DNA of 64,000 bases from Diplonema papillatum (GCA_030068145.1 JAPJBO010000153.1:1-64000); one strand, 5' to 3'. Numbered from the stretch's first letter, positions 45,646 through 58,409 are shown. A program made the numbers and translations. The notes: a model not told the origin generated them from the letters alone.

Positions 45646-46698
45646 CTACTTGGACGGGCAGTCACGGGAGAAGTGGCCAGACTCGCCGCAGTTGTAGCAC
45701 GCGCCACCACCACCGCCTCCCTTACCTCCTCCCTTGCCTCCTCCGAAGCCTCCCTTGCCACCTCCCTTACCTCCACTGGATCCACCGGTCGGGCAGTCAC
45801 GGGCCAAGTGTCCAACCTCGCCGCAGTTGTAGCACGCGCCACCACCGCCGCCGCCACCACCGCCGCCAGTCCTCTGGCTGCAGTCCCTGCGTGGTTATGA
45901 ATTGTGTATACGAATGAGCAGCAAGCAATGTTTGGTTCGCCGATAAGGGGTCGCAAAAAGACACCACATTCTCCTGACATGCGCAGCCGTCTGATTCCTG
46001 CGTCCAGAGGCCAGACGCAAGATTGGTGCCTATTTGTGTGGTGCAAGCATACCTGGCCAAGTGTCCGGTGCCACCGCACTGGTAGCAAGTGCGGTCGCTG
46101 GAGTAGCTGTTGCCGCCACCACCTCCACCCCAGCTACCGCCACCGCCTCCACCTCTGCTGCCTCCCTCGGGGCATTCCCTCGACATGTGGCCTGTCTTAC
46201 CGCACGAGTAGCAAGTGCGGTCTCCACCTTTGCCACCTTTGCCACCGCCGCCGCCTCCTCCCTGCGGGCATTCCCTGAGTGTGTGAGTGTTTAAGTTCAG
46301 GGCTTTGAGTGGGTAACGTCTGAATCGAAGTATAGCCCACTTGTCACTTTCACCAGTCGGCTTTGAGTTTCCGACATGCTGCGTTTGGGTCTTGACTCCT
46401 CTCCGAAGGGTGGGTGGGGCGGGATCTTTCGGGGGACGGATAGAGCGTGGGAGGCTGTCAGCTTCTCCATCCGGCACTCGGCACAAGACTTCTGTATTCA
46501 TCTTGCGGTGGTAGATGCACGGGGTTTTCGGTCCCGTGCAACAGCTGAATGTCTTTACACAGGCGGCACATCTCACCCGAGGATGTGGCAAGCTCTCTCA
46601 GCGAAAGCGGAAAGTAGTAAAATGAAGTTTTTGCGGCGATAGCGGGCGCGGGCAAACCTTGACATGTGACCGGCTTCTCCACAAGTGTAGCACGACAT
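45646..46698 (-). CDS. Five-knuckle CCHC zinc protein, array copy 2
   Basis: Exons 46698..46658 (41 nt), 46274..46053 (222) and 45886..45646 (241); 167 aa. Exon 2 is 27 nt shorter than in copy 1 because one of the two Gly-Ser-Trp-Gly linker blocks is missing; all five knuckles remain. The exon 3 linker is longer ([16 protein letters not shown]). Intron 1 (383 bp) contains segments shared with other repeats in the window (gtatagccca near 46330), and its acceptor follows a CA-rich run. Expected role and splice phases are as for copy 1. Confidence 0.92.
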
Positions 46699-46842
46699 CT
46701 TTTTGTTGCTTTTCTTTTCTTCTTCTTTTAGTGTTATCTGGTATGGTATTGTGGAGATGTGCGTAGTTCGGGAAGGTTTGCTCTAAAAGGGCAAAGAATG
46801 GACGGCCGCTCGTAGCTGATAGCGGACGCAACGGCCACTAAA

Positions 46843-47685
46843 CTATACCTTAACATGGCTCGCGGGTTGCAGCCTCTCCTGATTTCTCGTTCTTAACTCT
46901 TCCTCTGTCTGTGCAGTCTCGTTCCTGTTTGGCGCGCCTTGTTTGCGCAACCGCTTCTCCTGGATGGCCGCTTCAGCAACAACTGCCTTCTGGCGCAATC
47001 TACGGCACGTCCCGCTTGCTTGTGTAGATTCTGCGGCAGGTGCCGTAGCCGGCACCCTTTTAAGTTGTCTTCGATGTGCTCCGCTCGGTCGCTGAAGCAT
47101 CGCTAAATCGACTTACCTTCCTCCTGCGCCATCGCTTGTTTTCTGCTGCACAAAAAAAAACGAACAGAAGAGCGTGAGAGAGAGCAAGAAAGAGTGAAAG
47201 AGAGAGAGGGAGAGACGAGCTAGAGTGCAGGATCCATGTCTTCAGCGAGTTTCCGGTCTCCTCACTTCCCCTCCTGCACTGCCACGACGCGGTGGGTGGT
47301 GACGCCGATGTAGGCACTGCAGGGAGTCCCGGCAGGCGGATGCACGACCACTTGAGATATCCCGTGACTTCGATGTTGCGTTGGTAACACGCAGCATAGC
47401 ACGTGAGCACATGGTTTTCAACTGTGGGTTTGTGATCACACGTAACGTCTTTTCACATGTACACAGCATGTACAACCCCATAACTAGTGAGGTCGTGTAA
47501 GTGAGCCGGTCCACCCCCAATTGATAGACTGCTGACAGACTGTGATAGCCAGCAGCAGGTAATTCGATGCACTCCCAGGAACAGGGGTGAACCGGCTCAG
47601 GAAGTTCGTTTTGCGGAGGGATGCCGCCTTTGCTACGATACGGACTCAAAAAAAAATGTGCCTTCGCTCTTTCGCAGTGTCTCAA
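46843..47685 (-). other. Possible unassigned gene between copies 2 and 3
   Basis: Two minus-strand frames look protein-like. About 47290-47670 reads LPEPVHPCSWECIELPAAGY and continues with regular hydrophobics. 46857-47100 is a basic, Glu/Gln/Arg-rich coil ending at a good AAG|GTATAG donor. I could not find a start or join them in phase, and the second could be a 5' exon of something else. Function unknown. No counterpart is seen at the other array copies. Confidence 0.3.
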
Positions 47686-47827
47686 AAAAAGAAGGGTTTA
47701 ACAGGAAAAAAAGAAGGAGAGAAGAAGAAAAAAACATGGAACCGGTGGTACCGCCGAACTACAGGACGATTCTGTACTCCCTATGGCGGGGGGGCAGATT
47801 GGCGGCATGCGGTGTGTGCATCTCCGA

Positions 47828-47884
47828 AGCCGCTGAGGAGGTTGCTCACAACGTCGAAAACGTAGAGCCTCCTTCTCGACGGCT
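47828..47884 (-). other. Candidate structured RNA hairpin 3
   Basis: Outer pairs agccg/cggct, middle pairs ggagg/cctcc and inner acgt/acgt enclose loop cgaaa. It lies about 555 bp beyond the stop of array copy 3. Confidence 0.45.
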
Positions 47885-48438
47885 TTCCCACGAGAGCAAG
47901 GCGTTCTACCACTGATTCAGAATAGACCTTCAACCTTTCGCTTCGCGCAATGCAGCCGAGCAACAAGAAGGTAACTCTTCGGTGGAACACCACCACCAAG
48001 GCGCTGCCTCCCTAAATGACAAGGAACAGAGACGCCTCGCCGGAATCATTCGTTTTTGCCCTAGAAAGCAGTGGCAGGGAAGGAAAAAGAAAGAAAGAAA
48101 AAGACGACGTTCTTTATTTGTTCGTGGGCAATGGTCTTCTCGTTGTTGCCGCCTCGATCCCGAGTGGACGGTCTGGTCGGTTCTTACGACCAATTTTGCG
48201 TTTTCGTTTTGCCATGCCTCTGTTTTTACTTCAGTCTGTGCATCATTTTTGTCCATTGCCCTTGGCAGGAGTTCTGTGTCGTGCTGTAGAATTGACTCTT
48301 TACACCTTCCTAAAACGGGTGGTGTTGTATATTGCTCGGTAGGCATCTGCCGAGGGTCACCCTCGCGCAAGTCTTCGTCGCCGGTGTTCTCTCACGACCG
48401 CTGGCGTTTCTTGCTCGAAGCAACGCTAACCGCGGCGA
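47885..48438. other. 3' flank of array copy 3
   Basis: The last ~90 bp (cgcaagtcttcgtcgccggt and following) are shared with the 3' flanks of copies 4, 5 and 7, so they are probably conserved 3' UTR. No other feature. Confidence 0.45.
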
Positions 48439-49829
48439 CTACTTCGACGGGCAGTCACGGGAGAAGTGGCCAGACTCGCCGCAGTTGTAGCACGCGCCGC
48501 CACCACCGCCTCCCTTACCTCCTCCCTTGCCACCTCCCTTGCCTCCACTGGATCCGGTCGGGCAGTCACGGGCCAAGTGTCCAACCTCGCCGCAGTTGTA
48601 GCACGCGCCACCACCACCGCCGCCACCACCGCCTCCAGTCCTCTGGCTGCAGTCCCTGCGGTATTTTTGATCATACAGTATGGAGGGCTTACTTTTTAGA
48701 CTGGTTTTCTTCCACCTTGGCGACCGGAAGAACCTCTCGGTCTGTGCACGTTTACACATTTTGCACGGGGGCGTGAGGTCAAGTACACTCCTGTTTCTGC
48801 ATCGACTTGCCTGCCGCTGTCCTGTCACGGCGTACCACGGTGCGCTATGGTCGATCCATATCCCCATAAAATTGCTTAGATCTGTCTATCACGGTCGAAT
48901 GCCTGAAGTACGACACGGTACGATCGAGATTGTCACCTAGTGTCTGCGTCTTAATCTCAAACTATCACGGTACACCATTGTCTATCCGGAGGAGGGGATG
49001 GACTACCTTTTGCACTGATCTGCAACTGAAAGATGGTGAACTATGCCTCGACAGGACAAAACCGGAGTAAGTTCTGGCGGGCAGGCAGCTAACAGAGCAG
49101 GCCAGCAACAGAAGACTTTCGACCGAATGAAAAGGCTAACGATCTGCCTCCATTCGTTCTCCGTCCGAAGGCTTTGTCCCACCCATTTCCTTCCAAGACA
49201 CAACGCTCAACAACAGCACTTCGGCAAATCAAAGTTGACAAGTGAAAAGTAGCATGATCCTTCCTGGTGCCAATTTGTGGAACGGGCATACCTGGCCAAG
49301 TGTCCGGTGCCACCGCACTGGTAGCAAGTGCGGTCACTGGAGTAGCTGTTGCCGCCACCGCCTCCACCCCAGCTGCCGCCGCCACCGCCTCCACCCCAGC
49401 TACCGCCACCGCCTCCACCTCTGCTGCCTCCCTCGGGGCATTCCCTCGACATGTGGCCTGTCTTACCGCACGAGTAGCAAGTGCGGTCTCCACCTTTGCC
49501 ACCTTTGCCACCGCCGCCGCCTCCTCCCTGCGGGCATTCCCTGTGTGATTGTTAGTTGATGCGAGTGTGTGTGTGTGTGTGTTAGAATTCAAGTCGCCTG
49601 CAAGCACCAGTGTCTGTGATTCGATTGTGCATGATCCCAGGCTAAAGAGAAAGAGTGCTCCACCGTATCTCGATCCGGCGAGTCGCAGTACGGTGCTTGG
49701 AACCGCTATAAGCCGGCCAATACCACACCGCCAAGGGCTCGCCGGACAAAGCAAGAATGTAGAACAAAGCCAAAGATTCAACGCAAACCTTGACATGTGA
49801 CCAGCCTCTCCGCACGTGTAGCACGACAT
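48439..49829 (-). CDS. Five-knuckle CCHC zinc protein, array copy 3
   Basis: Exons 49829..49789 (41 nt), 49540..49292 (249) and 48655..48439 (217); 168 aa. Exon 2 matches copy 1 in length. Exon 3 has the shortest linker between knuckles 4 and 5 and lacks the Phe seen in copies 1, 2, 6 and 7. Intron 1 is the shortest of the array (248 bp). It carries an 18-nt CA run (49563-49580) followed by gaattc sequence just ahead of the acceptor. Intron 2 is the longest (636 bp). Confidence 0.92.
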
Positions 49830-49834
49830 TGTGA

Positions 49835-50610
49835 TGAGTTTACTTTTCTTTCGTTAATCTGATGAGAAACTTAGAGAAAAGGTTCGTGTGTCAGAATGGG
49901 GAGGTGTCTGGGCATTTTCGGTTCACCATTTAGTCAGTGGGCCGTTGAGCGCCACTGAGTCGATTCCCCCCAGACCAAAATCGCAAAATCCCAGAGCAAC
50001 CCCTGAAAAGACGGAGAAGTGCCACCTACTATACTCGTCATCCCTCGGGATTGACGGCACCACAGACAAGAGGCATCCCTACGAACGAAGAGTGATCTTG
50101 CAGGTGGCCTGCATGTGGCCAGTTTGCAAGATTAGCAGCTTCCTGACTTTGAGGTCAAAACCTTCGGTGGTATGCCTGGAAACTCAGGGCTCTTGCCCGG
50201 CGGGGCTGCCCTCAGCTGCCATCTCATCTGGAAAAAGCAAGTGCCCGAGTTTCCACGCCGCAGGAAATCATTGACCAACGTTTGAATCCGATGCTGAACC
50301 AGCAGCTCAGAAACTTAGAACGACGAAGCAAGAAGCCCTTCATGCACTACGAACATGCGAAGAAAGGCGACGGTGCACCACGGTCTACCGGGACCATCTG
50401 TATCCTCTGATGCTGCACATAATCACCTGGACCTGTATCTGACCTATCAGTTTGGCGCTAACACGGTCTATCGGGCGGACATGGATTGGCTAGTTACGCC
50501 CTGCTGTGCTGCCTTCAACCGGGTTCGACAAGCAAAATGCTCGAAGCGAGGTCAAAGCGTGAGCGCACAGTCGTCTTGAGACACGCTACATCTGGTTGCT
50601 GTGTGTTCTG
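49835..50610. other. 5' flank of array copy 3
   Basis: Presumed promoter region of copy 3. No coding feature or clear core element that I can name. Confidence 0.35.
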
Positions 50611-50614
50611 CTCC

Positions 50615-51250
50615 AGCTTCGGACAAATACAACCAAAAGCGAATGATGAAGAACTGATATCGGGCAAACTGAAACAAGAGCAATCGAACGATGATGCCTC
50701 CTTTGGGCCCCTTCTGAGAATTATTTGCTCTCGGTGCATCCCTAGTCTGTCTGTTGATACTAGATATTGTACATCTTCTTCTCTTTGACTGATTGTCTAC
50801 CTCAGCAACTGACTTACGCGATAGACGGTTCTTCCTGAGCTTTTTGATTGCCTCGCTTGCATTGGATCTCGGACTCGGCACCTTTCGAGCCGTTGGTTGA
50901 ACGTGATTCGCCGCATCAACTTTTTTATCTCTCGTCGGTATCGACTGCATTTCTTCTCCATCCCATCGTTCTGAGCCTTCTTCGCTCTGCAATTCTTTTT
51001 CGCTGTTGCGGTCTCTGCCCCCTTGCCACACACAGCGCCAGATATAGTCGGAGTCACGCATCGGGGAACACTTTCCCGCTGACCCTCGTCAGTATTCATT
51101 TGTGCCGGATTGTATCCTTTCGCCATCTCAATCGACTCTTTCCTATTGCTTCTTTTCTTGCTGCCGGTTGCTCGTTCGCTCAACCCCCTTCTCGGTCTGC
51201 CCCGTTCTTTTGCTAAGATAGAAGAGAGTGCATTCGAAATTCTCTTGGTG
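50615..51250. repeat. Conserved upstream segment, copy A
   Basis: caaaagcgaatgatgaagaa at its left end and ttgcctcgcttgcattggat near the middle are shared with 54225-54800 and 57010-57680 in the same order. Each segment lies several hundred bp upstream of exon 1 of array copies 3, 4 and 5. The reading frames are not kept between copies, so I regard it as duplicated non-coding sequence. Confidence 0.65.
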
Positions 51251-51259
51251 CAAGCAGCA

Positions 51260-52320
51260 AAAACGGTTGTTTTGCCACCCGCGAGTCATGCAACACGATA
51301 CGGCGTTGCGAACATAGTGATTTGTGTTGGACATCTGTTGCGCCTCACACACCTCGCGGGAATAGTTGAGTTGCAGCTCTTGACAAAGATAGATGGGAAA
51401 AAGAAGGTGTTTTTACACGGGGGGTCGGTCCTGCTTTTGGCTTTGTAGGTTCACCCGACTCCCCAATTTGTGGTTAGCACAAACTCAAGAGGTCTAGTCA
51501 ACTATTCCCTGCAGTATTAGCATACTTTCAACAAGAAAAACCCGAGGCAGTATCACACGGTCTCTCCCGTTATATCCTTCCCCTTCCACATCACATCATC
51601 ATGTCTTTAGACTGCTCTTTGTTTGTCTGTTCAAAGAAAACACCCACAAAAAACAATTAGCATGGCGCTTTCTTTTGTGTTTGTGCACACTAACGGAGCT
51701 CACCTTTGCTTTGGTGGCAAGTCTCCTGTAGTACACTGCCAACTACTAATTTTTGGTACCAACATTGCATTGTTGACACAAAGAGACGCAAAGAAAAAGG
51801 CAAAAAAAAAAACTCAAAGGCGCCGCCCGGTGCTTATTTCGACGGCTACAGGGGGGGAGAAACAATACAACTGGGACTTTTCTGTTGAACGCTTACACCC
51901 GCACGAAACCCAACAACATTCCTGTCGTTCGTGTGGGTCGCTGCGCATTCCCCCTTTGTAATTGCACCTGGCGGCCACTTTCGAGTATTTTTTCTATATT
52001 GCAGGTGTTTATTCAAAAGAAGAAATCGCGCTTTGCAGCCTTTCGAGGTTCGACATTGCATCCTTCAGGCTAACAAGCCTCGAATACGTCCTCGAAACGA
52101 CTTCGTCACGGGTGGTTTGCGGCTCTTTTTCGCTCTTCTCATTTCGTGCACCTCCGAATTTGTTTCAGTTTTTGTGCTCATATTTCGTTCATCACTGCAC
52201 TCCCAGAAAACGGTGGTTCGGTATGCATCTACCGAGGGTCACACGCGCGCAAGTCTTCGTCGCCGGTGTTCTCTCACTCCGACAGGCGTTTCTTGCACGA
52301 AGCAACGCTAGCCGCGGCGT
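51260..52320. other. Spacer between copies 3 and 4
   Basis: No gene seen. The last 100 bp are the shared 3' flank of the array genes. Confidence 0.4.
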
Positions 52321-53856
52321 CTATTTGGTCGGGCAGTCACGGGAGAAGTGGCCAGACTCGCCGCAGTTGTAGCACGCGCCACCACCGCCTCCCTTACCTC
52401 CCTTGCTTCCCTTACCTCCTCCCTTGCCACCTCCCTTGCCTCCACTGGATCCACCGGTCGGGCAGTCACGGGCCAAGTGTCCAACCTCGCCGCAGTTGTA
52501 GCATGCGCCACCACCGCCGCCGCCGCCTCCGCCTCCAGTTCTCTGGCTGCAGTCCCTGCGATTGATTAGTAGAGTTGAATGTTCGACAGATGGCGCAAAG
52601 AGCCCGGAAGAAGAATCGAGACCGAACCTCCCAAGGTCTAAATCAATATCATTGTCCCCGCTGTGCCGTGCCAACCCAGACCAATTCCTCGACAGGAACA
52701 AAAACCTTTCACTCTAAAAAACTGGTTCGGAGCGAAGACAGTACTTTCGGTGTATGCAAAGTTACTTCCACGAGCGGACGCCGGACAGGGTAGTCCCTAC
52801 TTCGAAATTACCCCATTTTTTCGTCGAGACCAGACGCATGGTTCACGCTACGGTGTCTAGTGGTAGTTGTGGTGCATACCTGGCCAAATGCCCGGCTCCG
52901 CCGCACTGGTAGCATTCCCTCGAGGAGCCGCCTCCACCACCTCCACCCCAGCTGCCGCCACCGCCTCCACCTCTGCTGCCTCCCTCGGGGCATTCCCGCG
53001 ACATGTGGCCTGTCTTACCGCACGAGTAGCAAGTGCGGTCTCCACCTTTGCCACCTTTGCCACCGCCGCCGCCTCCTCCCTGCGGGCATTCCCTGTGTAT
53101 TTGTGTGTGTGGGTGCGTTCTGGAATCAGACCGGTTTTTTTCGGTATTCCCATCCAACCTCGCTTTGGCCGCTTTGGCGAATGGACATGAGGAGTTTACT
53201 CAGCAACCTTGGAGATCCTCATACTTAGCGACTCCCAGTCATTTCTACGCGACCTCCTCAACGTCCAGAAGCACCACTCGCGATTGACATCCGGCTCGCG
53301 CTCTCCGAGCGCAGCTACCGATTCACCCTGCAGTTTCTACGGACTGCACTTGCGCGGTAACGAAGTTGCGGACAAACTCGCGAAAGACGCCACAAAACGC
53401 AGGAATGGAATTCCAATTTGACACGCCGAAAGTTCAAGCAAGCTTGCTAGGTGTGGGTGTACATGGTGAGAACACGTGCTGGCTTTTCCTGAGGTAGTCT
53501 AACAGAGTGCACACAGGGGCGGCAGTCGGCCCAGCGTTGCACGAACGAAGATGCGTGAGATATTTTGCAGGCTCGTGTCCGATTACGGCACGAGGTGGAG
53601 TTGGGATTCGTAGTCAAGTAGCTTGGCTTGCCGATTTGCCTTTATTGCAAGCAAGCAAGCACACGAGTGCAGCTGGCAACCTCCCTAAGTACTACCACAA
53701 AGCAGGTGCTTAAGCAAAGAAATGTGAAAACGGGGTTTTGCCGGGAGGCGTTTCGTGCTATTCTGCAGATGCTTTGAAAAGAAATGCAGAACAACACTAA
53801 AGATTCGACGCAAACCTTGACATGTGACCAGCCTCTCCGCACGTGTAGCACGACAT
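52321..53856 (-). CDS. Five-knuckle CCHC zinc protein, array copy 4
   Basis: Exons 53856..53816 (41 nt), 53092..52880 (213) and 52555..52321 (235); 162 aa, the smallest member. Exon 2 lost one Gly-Ser-Trp-Gly block and the NSYSSDRT stretch before knuckle 3, which now begins SSRECYQC. Exon 3 has KGSKGG in its linker and ends SRDCPTK. The 723-bp intron 1 contains a fragment of a non-LTR retrotransposon on the opposite strand (53170-53470). Confidence 0.92.
53150..53470 (+). mobile_element. Non-LTR retrotransposon fragment: RNase H end and 3' UTR
   Basis: The plus frame has [12 protein letters not shown] (third RNase H Asp) and [15 protein letters not shown] (the C-terminal GNExAD signature), typical of the RNase H domain at the end of some LINE pol proteins, with the part between them shortened. 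The 3' UTR follows (ggaattccaatttgacacgc, caagcaagcttgctagg) and then a gtgtgggtgt tail. It lies in intron 1 of array copy 4, antisense to it. Confidence 0.7.
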
Positions 53857-54224
53857 TGTGATGGGGTTACTTTGTTTTTTTTGTTGTATCTGAGGAAGTA
53901 GTAGTGTTGTGTCAGATTTTGAAGGTGCTGCTGGCGCAACGGGCCAGCGAGCGCCAGTAATGGTTGTGGTGCCTTTGTGATTTCGACAAAGCCGTACTAC
54001 AAAGCCACACGAGACACCGCAAGTGAACTTCATCTGGCACCATCCCATCTTGGCTGAGTTCGCAATTGCACTCTTTCAGGAAATCAGAATCGGGCTGCGT
54101 TTAGCAAAACCCGCAAACCCACACAAGCTCAAGCCCATGCGGTTAACCCGTGCACGACAATGAGACTCTTCTGGATGCACGGCTTAGGGCTAGATCGGGT
54201 TGCGCATGTGGGACTCCTGCCCAC

Positions 54225-54800
54225 CTTCAAACAAATACGGCCAGAAGCGAATGATGAAGAATTGATATATCTCTCTGTCTCGTTTGATGACTCGTTTTAC
54301 TTTTCTTTGGATCCTTTTAGGAGTTTTTCTTTATTTTCGGCGTACACCTCTCTCGATCGGTCTGTCTTTTTGATACTGGAAATGGTACATTTACAACAGC
54401 GTTCTTTTCTTTGACTGATTGACTACCTCGGCAACTGACCTTACGCATTCGACGGTTTTTTCTGCAATTTTTAATTGCCTCGCTTGCATTGGACCTTGGA
54501 CTCGGCCTTTCGAGCCGCGTTGGTTGAACGGTATTCAACCTTTCATCTGTTGTCGGTATCGTATGTCTCTTCTCGTCGCTCTGAGCCTTCATTGCTCTGC
54601 GCTTTTTCTCTGTTGCGGCCTACAGCCCTTTTGAGGCGAATCCTTCCCTGCTGACCCTCGTCTTCGTTTATTTGCTTGTCGTGTTGTTTCCTTTCACCAT
54701 CTCAATCGACTCTTTCCCATCTTTGTCTTCTTTTCTTGCTGCCGGGTCGCTCTTTTGCGCCGCCTGCCCCTTGTTTCTTCGCTGAAATAATAGATGAAGC
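54225..54800. repeat. Conserved upstream segment, copy B
   Basis: Second copy of the segment at 50615-51250, with a shortened left part, upstream of array copy 4. Confidence 0.6.
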
Positions 54801-55323
54801 TGGCCAACCTCTCAAATTCACTGTGTGCGAACATCCAAAATGTACTCGCAGGTTCGACAATCTGTTTGCGCGTCATACACCCACGTCGAAGAAAACGATG
54901 GCACGTATTCATTTGTTCAGAAATACTCAAGGGGCTGCCTTGTGCTTACAAGCACGGTACTTCGCCAGAGTACAAAGCAGATGCTTCCACGAGGAGAAAA
55001 AAACACTCAAAAGGTGCCTTCGTCCTTTCGCTATGCAGGCCCTGAGTACGAAAATGTCGCTTGTAACACGACACTGAAGAGACTCTGTTAACGACGTTTC
55101 TGTGGACAACGGTCTTTCGTTTGCGGCTTTTTTTCCTCTTCGTCGTGCGCCTCTGTATTTGTGCATCACGTTCGTGCATAAGAGGCGGTTTCGTCTTCGT
55201 TATGACGGTGGTGCTATTGCTCGGTGTGCATCTACCGAGGTCACCCTCGCGCAAGTCTTCGTTGCCAGTGTTCTCGCACTCCGGCAGGCGTTTCTTGCCA
55301 GAAAGCAACGCTAACCACGGCGT
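54800..55323. other. 3' flank of array copy 5
   Basis: The shared 3' flank (55225-55320) ends at the stop codon. A weak relative of the hairpin core, cacgtcgaagaaaacgatgg at 54885, lies here but does not fold well. Confidence 0.35.
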
Positions 55324-56502
55324 CTATTTGGTCGGGCAGTCACGGGAGAAGTGGCCAGACTCACCGCAGTTGTAGCACGCGCCACCACCACCGCCTCCCT
55401 TACCTCCTCCCTTGCCTCCTCCCTTGCCACCTCCCTTGCCTCCACTGGATCCACCGGTCGGACAGTCACGGGCCAAGTGTCCAACCTCGCCGCAGTTGTA
55501 GCACGCGCCACCACCACCGCCGCCACCACCGCCTCCAGTCCTCTGGCTGCAGTCCCTGCGTTTAATTAGTTGATGAGTAAGGCCCTGTAAGGGTTCACCT
55601 TTTCTTTCCTCGCCGCTACCCGCAAAAATGAAAGACCGCGTCGCTAAGATCATGCACAAAAACTGTAGAAAGGCTACCCTCTGAAGAAATGCGTAGTTTT
55701 GTTTTATTCTTTTACTTGTTAGTTGTAAGGTTGAAAGGGAGAGACTCGCAAAGTGCTCTTTATTCCTCTATCCCCTCAAAGGATTCGTCCACGCACCATG
55801 GTGCTCACAAACAGCATGTCGGAAAATCGTGACAGTGGACAGAAGGGAACCATTGCGAGTGCACTTCTAGACATAAGACCACCCCAGCAAGCAAGATTTG
55901 CACGATGGTGCCTATTTGTGTGGTGCAAGAATACCTGGCCAAGTGACCGGTGCCACCGCACTGGTAGCAAGTGCGGTCACTGGAGTAGCTGTTGCCGCCA
56001 CCGCCTCCACCCCAGCTGCCGCCGCCACCACCTCCACCCCAGCTACCGCCACCGCCTCCACCTCTGCTGCCTCCCTCGGGGCATTCCCTCGACATGTGGC
56101 CTGTCTTACCGCACGAGTAGCAAGTGCGGTCTCCGCCTTTGCCACCTTTGCCACCGCCGCCGCCTCCTCCCTGCGGGCATTCCCTGTGTGTATTGTGTGA
56201 GTGTGGGTACGTTTATGTATGTGCGGGTGTTACAGGCCTATTTTAACGTGTCCTTCACAGAAGTGCAACACCGCATGTGCGCGGGTAGCATCCGCTGCAA
56301 CCTGAAACCCAAGGTAGTGTGGATGTCTCTTGAATCGCACAGAGCAGGCACTTTCCGTAACACACACCCGGCGGACTTGCGAATGGAGGGCCGTGTTGAA
56401 CAGTCGGCGGTGTCGTGGGCGCTTACAAAACAAAAAATGTAAGCCAATGATGCAAGCAAACCTTGACATGTGACCAGCCTCTCCGCACGTGTAGCACGAC
56501 AT
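55324..56502 (-). CDS. Five-knuckle CCHC zinc protein, array copy 5
   Basis: Exons 56502..56462 (41 nt), 56183..55935 (249) and 55555..55324 (232); 173 aa, the largest member. The intron 2 donor is AG|GTATTC where the others have GTATGC. Intron 2 closely matches that of copy 1 over several hundred bp (gttgatgagtaaggc, ttctagacataagaccaccc), which marks these two as sister copies although they are not neighbours. Confidence 0.92.
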
Positions 56503-57009
56503 TGTGATAGTTTTTCGTTCTTTTGGCTCTTTTATCTGGTGATGGTGGTGGTAAAGTTCTGGGTCAGAATCTGAAGGCGCCCAAAGCGTTGGACTTTTTG
56601 CTGGCAGAGTTGTTGGTCCGATGAAACAGTGGGCCTCTGCCACAGTGGCCGCAGGTTGTAGTGCTTGTTGCCCGTTTCGACGGACAATTCGAACCGGAAA
56701 AGCACAACGACCACCTTCGGCATCATTCTGCCCATGTCGGCCATTCTTCCGTCTCATAAGTGACGCGACCACACTCTTTTCAGAAATTCAGAATCGGGCT
56801 GCGCTTGTTTGTACGTGTCGGGGGAAGATTCGCCTGCTAGTGAGTGAAAATGATCGCTGGCTGATCATCTCTCAAACACGCTGCCAGCATTCTCTTTCGT
56901 GTATACGATGCATTGTTCCTACGAAAAACACGCAAACGTAATTCGCTGTCTGATACGGTGCTGCGCTGCTGACTTTTCTTCCTGGCTCGAGACATGGCTC
57001 GATCTGTGC

Positions 57010-57680
57010 CGTTGCGCTCACAACCAAAAGCGAATGATGAAGAATTGATATCGAAACTGAAACAAGAGCAATCGAACGATGATGCCGTCAAACGTTTGAT
57101 GTCTTTTAGGTTTACTTTGGGGTGTTCTTCTTTGCTCTCGGCGCATCCCTCACTCTCTGTCTGTCTGTCTTTTGATACTGAATTACTACAACAGCCGTCT
57201 TCTTTTCGACTGGTTGTCTACCTCAACAACTGACCTTACGCATTCGACGGTTCTTCCTGCACTTTTTGATTGCCTCGCTTGCATTGGATCTCGGACTCGG
57301 CACCTTCCGAGCCGCGTTGGTTGAACGTGATTCGCCCGCATCAACTTTCATCTCTAGTCGGTGTCGTCTGCATTTCGTCCTCATTTCGTCATTCTGAGCC
57401 GTCATTCGCTCTGCGCTTTCTTCGCTGTTTCGCGGCCTCTGCACTCTTGTGCCTCGCACAAAAGCCAGACTTGCTGGGTCACGCACCGGAGAATACTTCC
57501 CTGCCGACCCTCGTCTTCACTTTTTTGCTGTGCTGTGTCGCTTCCTGTGACCAAATTCCAATTTTTCTCAATCGACGCTTTCCCGTAGTACATCTACTTT
57601 TTCCGCTGTCTATTTCATGCTGCCGGTTCCGTCCCAAACCTTCGTCCGCCATCTGCCCCTTGTTTCTTCACTGGAGTAGA
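57010..57680. repeat. Conserved upstream segment, copy C
   Basis: Third copy of the segment at 50615-51250, upstream of array copy 5. The core ttgcctcgcttgcattggat to tcggactcggcacctt is nearly identical. Confidence 0.65.
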
Positions 57681-57719
57681 GCGCATTCAGTAACAAGAAT
57701 TTTTGGGTCATATGCGTAA

Positions 57720-58350
57720 AACCCCCCAAACGGCAAACCCCCGAGCGGCGTGTTTGAAAGATTTTTCACCGAATAGAGCAAACGAAGGGCTGTTTCGCTT
57801 GAAAGGGGTTCTTGAAGTAACTATGTTGCATGGCCGCAAGTGAGTAACACGGTATTGTTTTGACTGGAAATCCGTTGCGCTCGACACACACACCCAGCGA
57901 AGAAATGTTGGCATTCTGCAACAACCTTCCTTTTTTTGCTTTCATCTCACATCATGTCCTCGGACTGCTCTTTTTCTTATTCATTCGTTGGAAGAAAACA
58001 CTCAAAAAGAAAGAAAAAAGCAGGGCTATAAAAACAAAAACAAAAAAGACCGAAGATCGACCTTTCGCCCGCCACCCGCTCCCCCTCGATGCAGGCCAAG
58101 AACGTGCGTGTCCGTCGCTTGAAACACGACTCGGACAATCTGAGGCACCGAGCGCTCAGTGCTCGGATACACTGGGTCGTGCTGTATTTCTTCTCCTCGT
58201 TTTGTGGCTCCACAATCAGGCCCAGGGGCTTGGTTTGGGACGAGGGGTTTTCTTGGGGAGACGAGGTCGGTTTGTATGTGTCTTTATTTCGGTCTTTTAA
58301 TACAGTGCGTTTGCCCTCCACCGCGTGTGCATGCAAAGGGGTCTGGTGCA
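57720..58350. other. No gene seen
   Basis: Long frames on both strands overlap each other at 57.98-58.6 kb but show no domain or conserved copy. Confidence 0.35.
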
Positions 58351-58354
58351 CTCT

Positions 58355-58407
58355 GGCCAAAGGGAGGTTGCCCGGCGTCGAAAACGCCAAGCCCCGCTCC
58401 GGTGGCC
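58355..58407 (-). other. Candidate structured RNA hairpin 4
   Basis: Outer pairs ggcca/tggcc and inner ggcg/cgcc enclose tcgaaaa. It lies about 730 bp beyond the stop of array copy 6. Confidence 0.45.
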
Positions 58408-58409
58408 CA

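Noticed and set aside
50552..57486. Basic, bZIP-like minus frames (RSNASEAIKKCRKNRR) upstream of array copies
   Set aside because: The nucleotide blocks are conserved, but the frames shift between the three copies and no leucine zipper follows.
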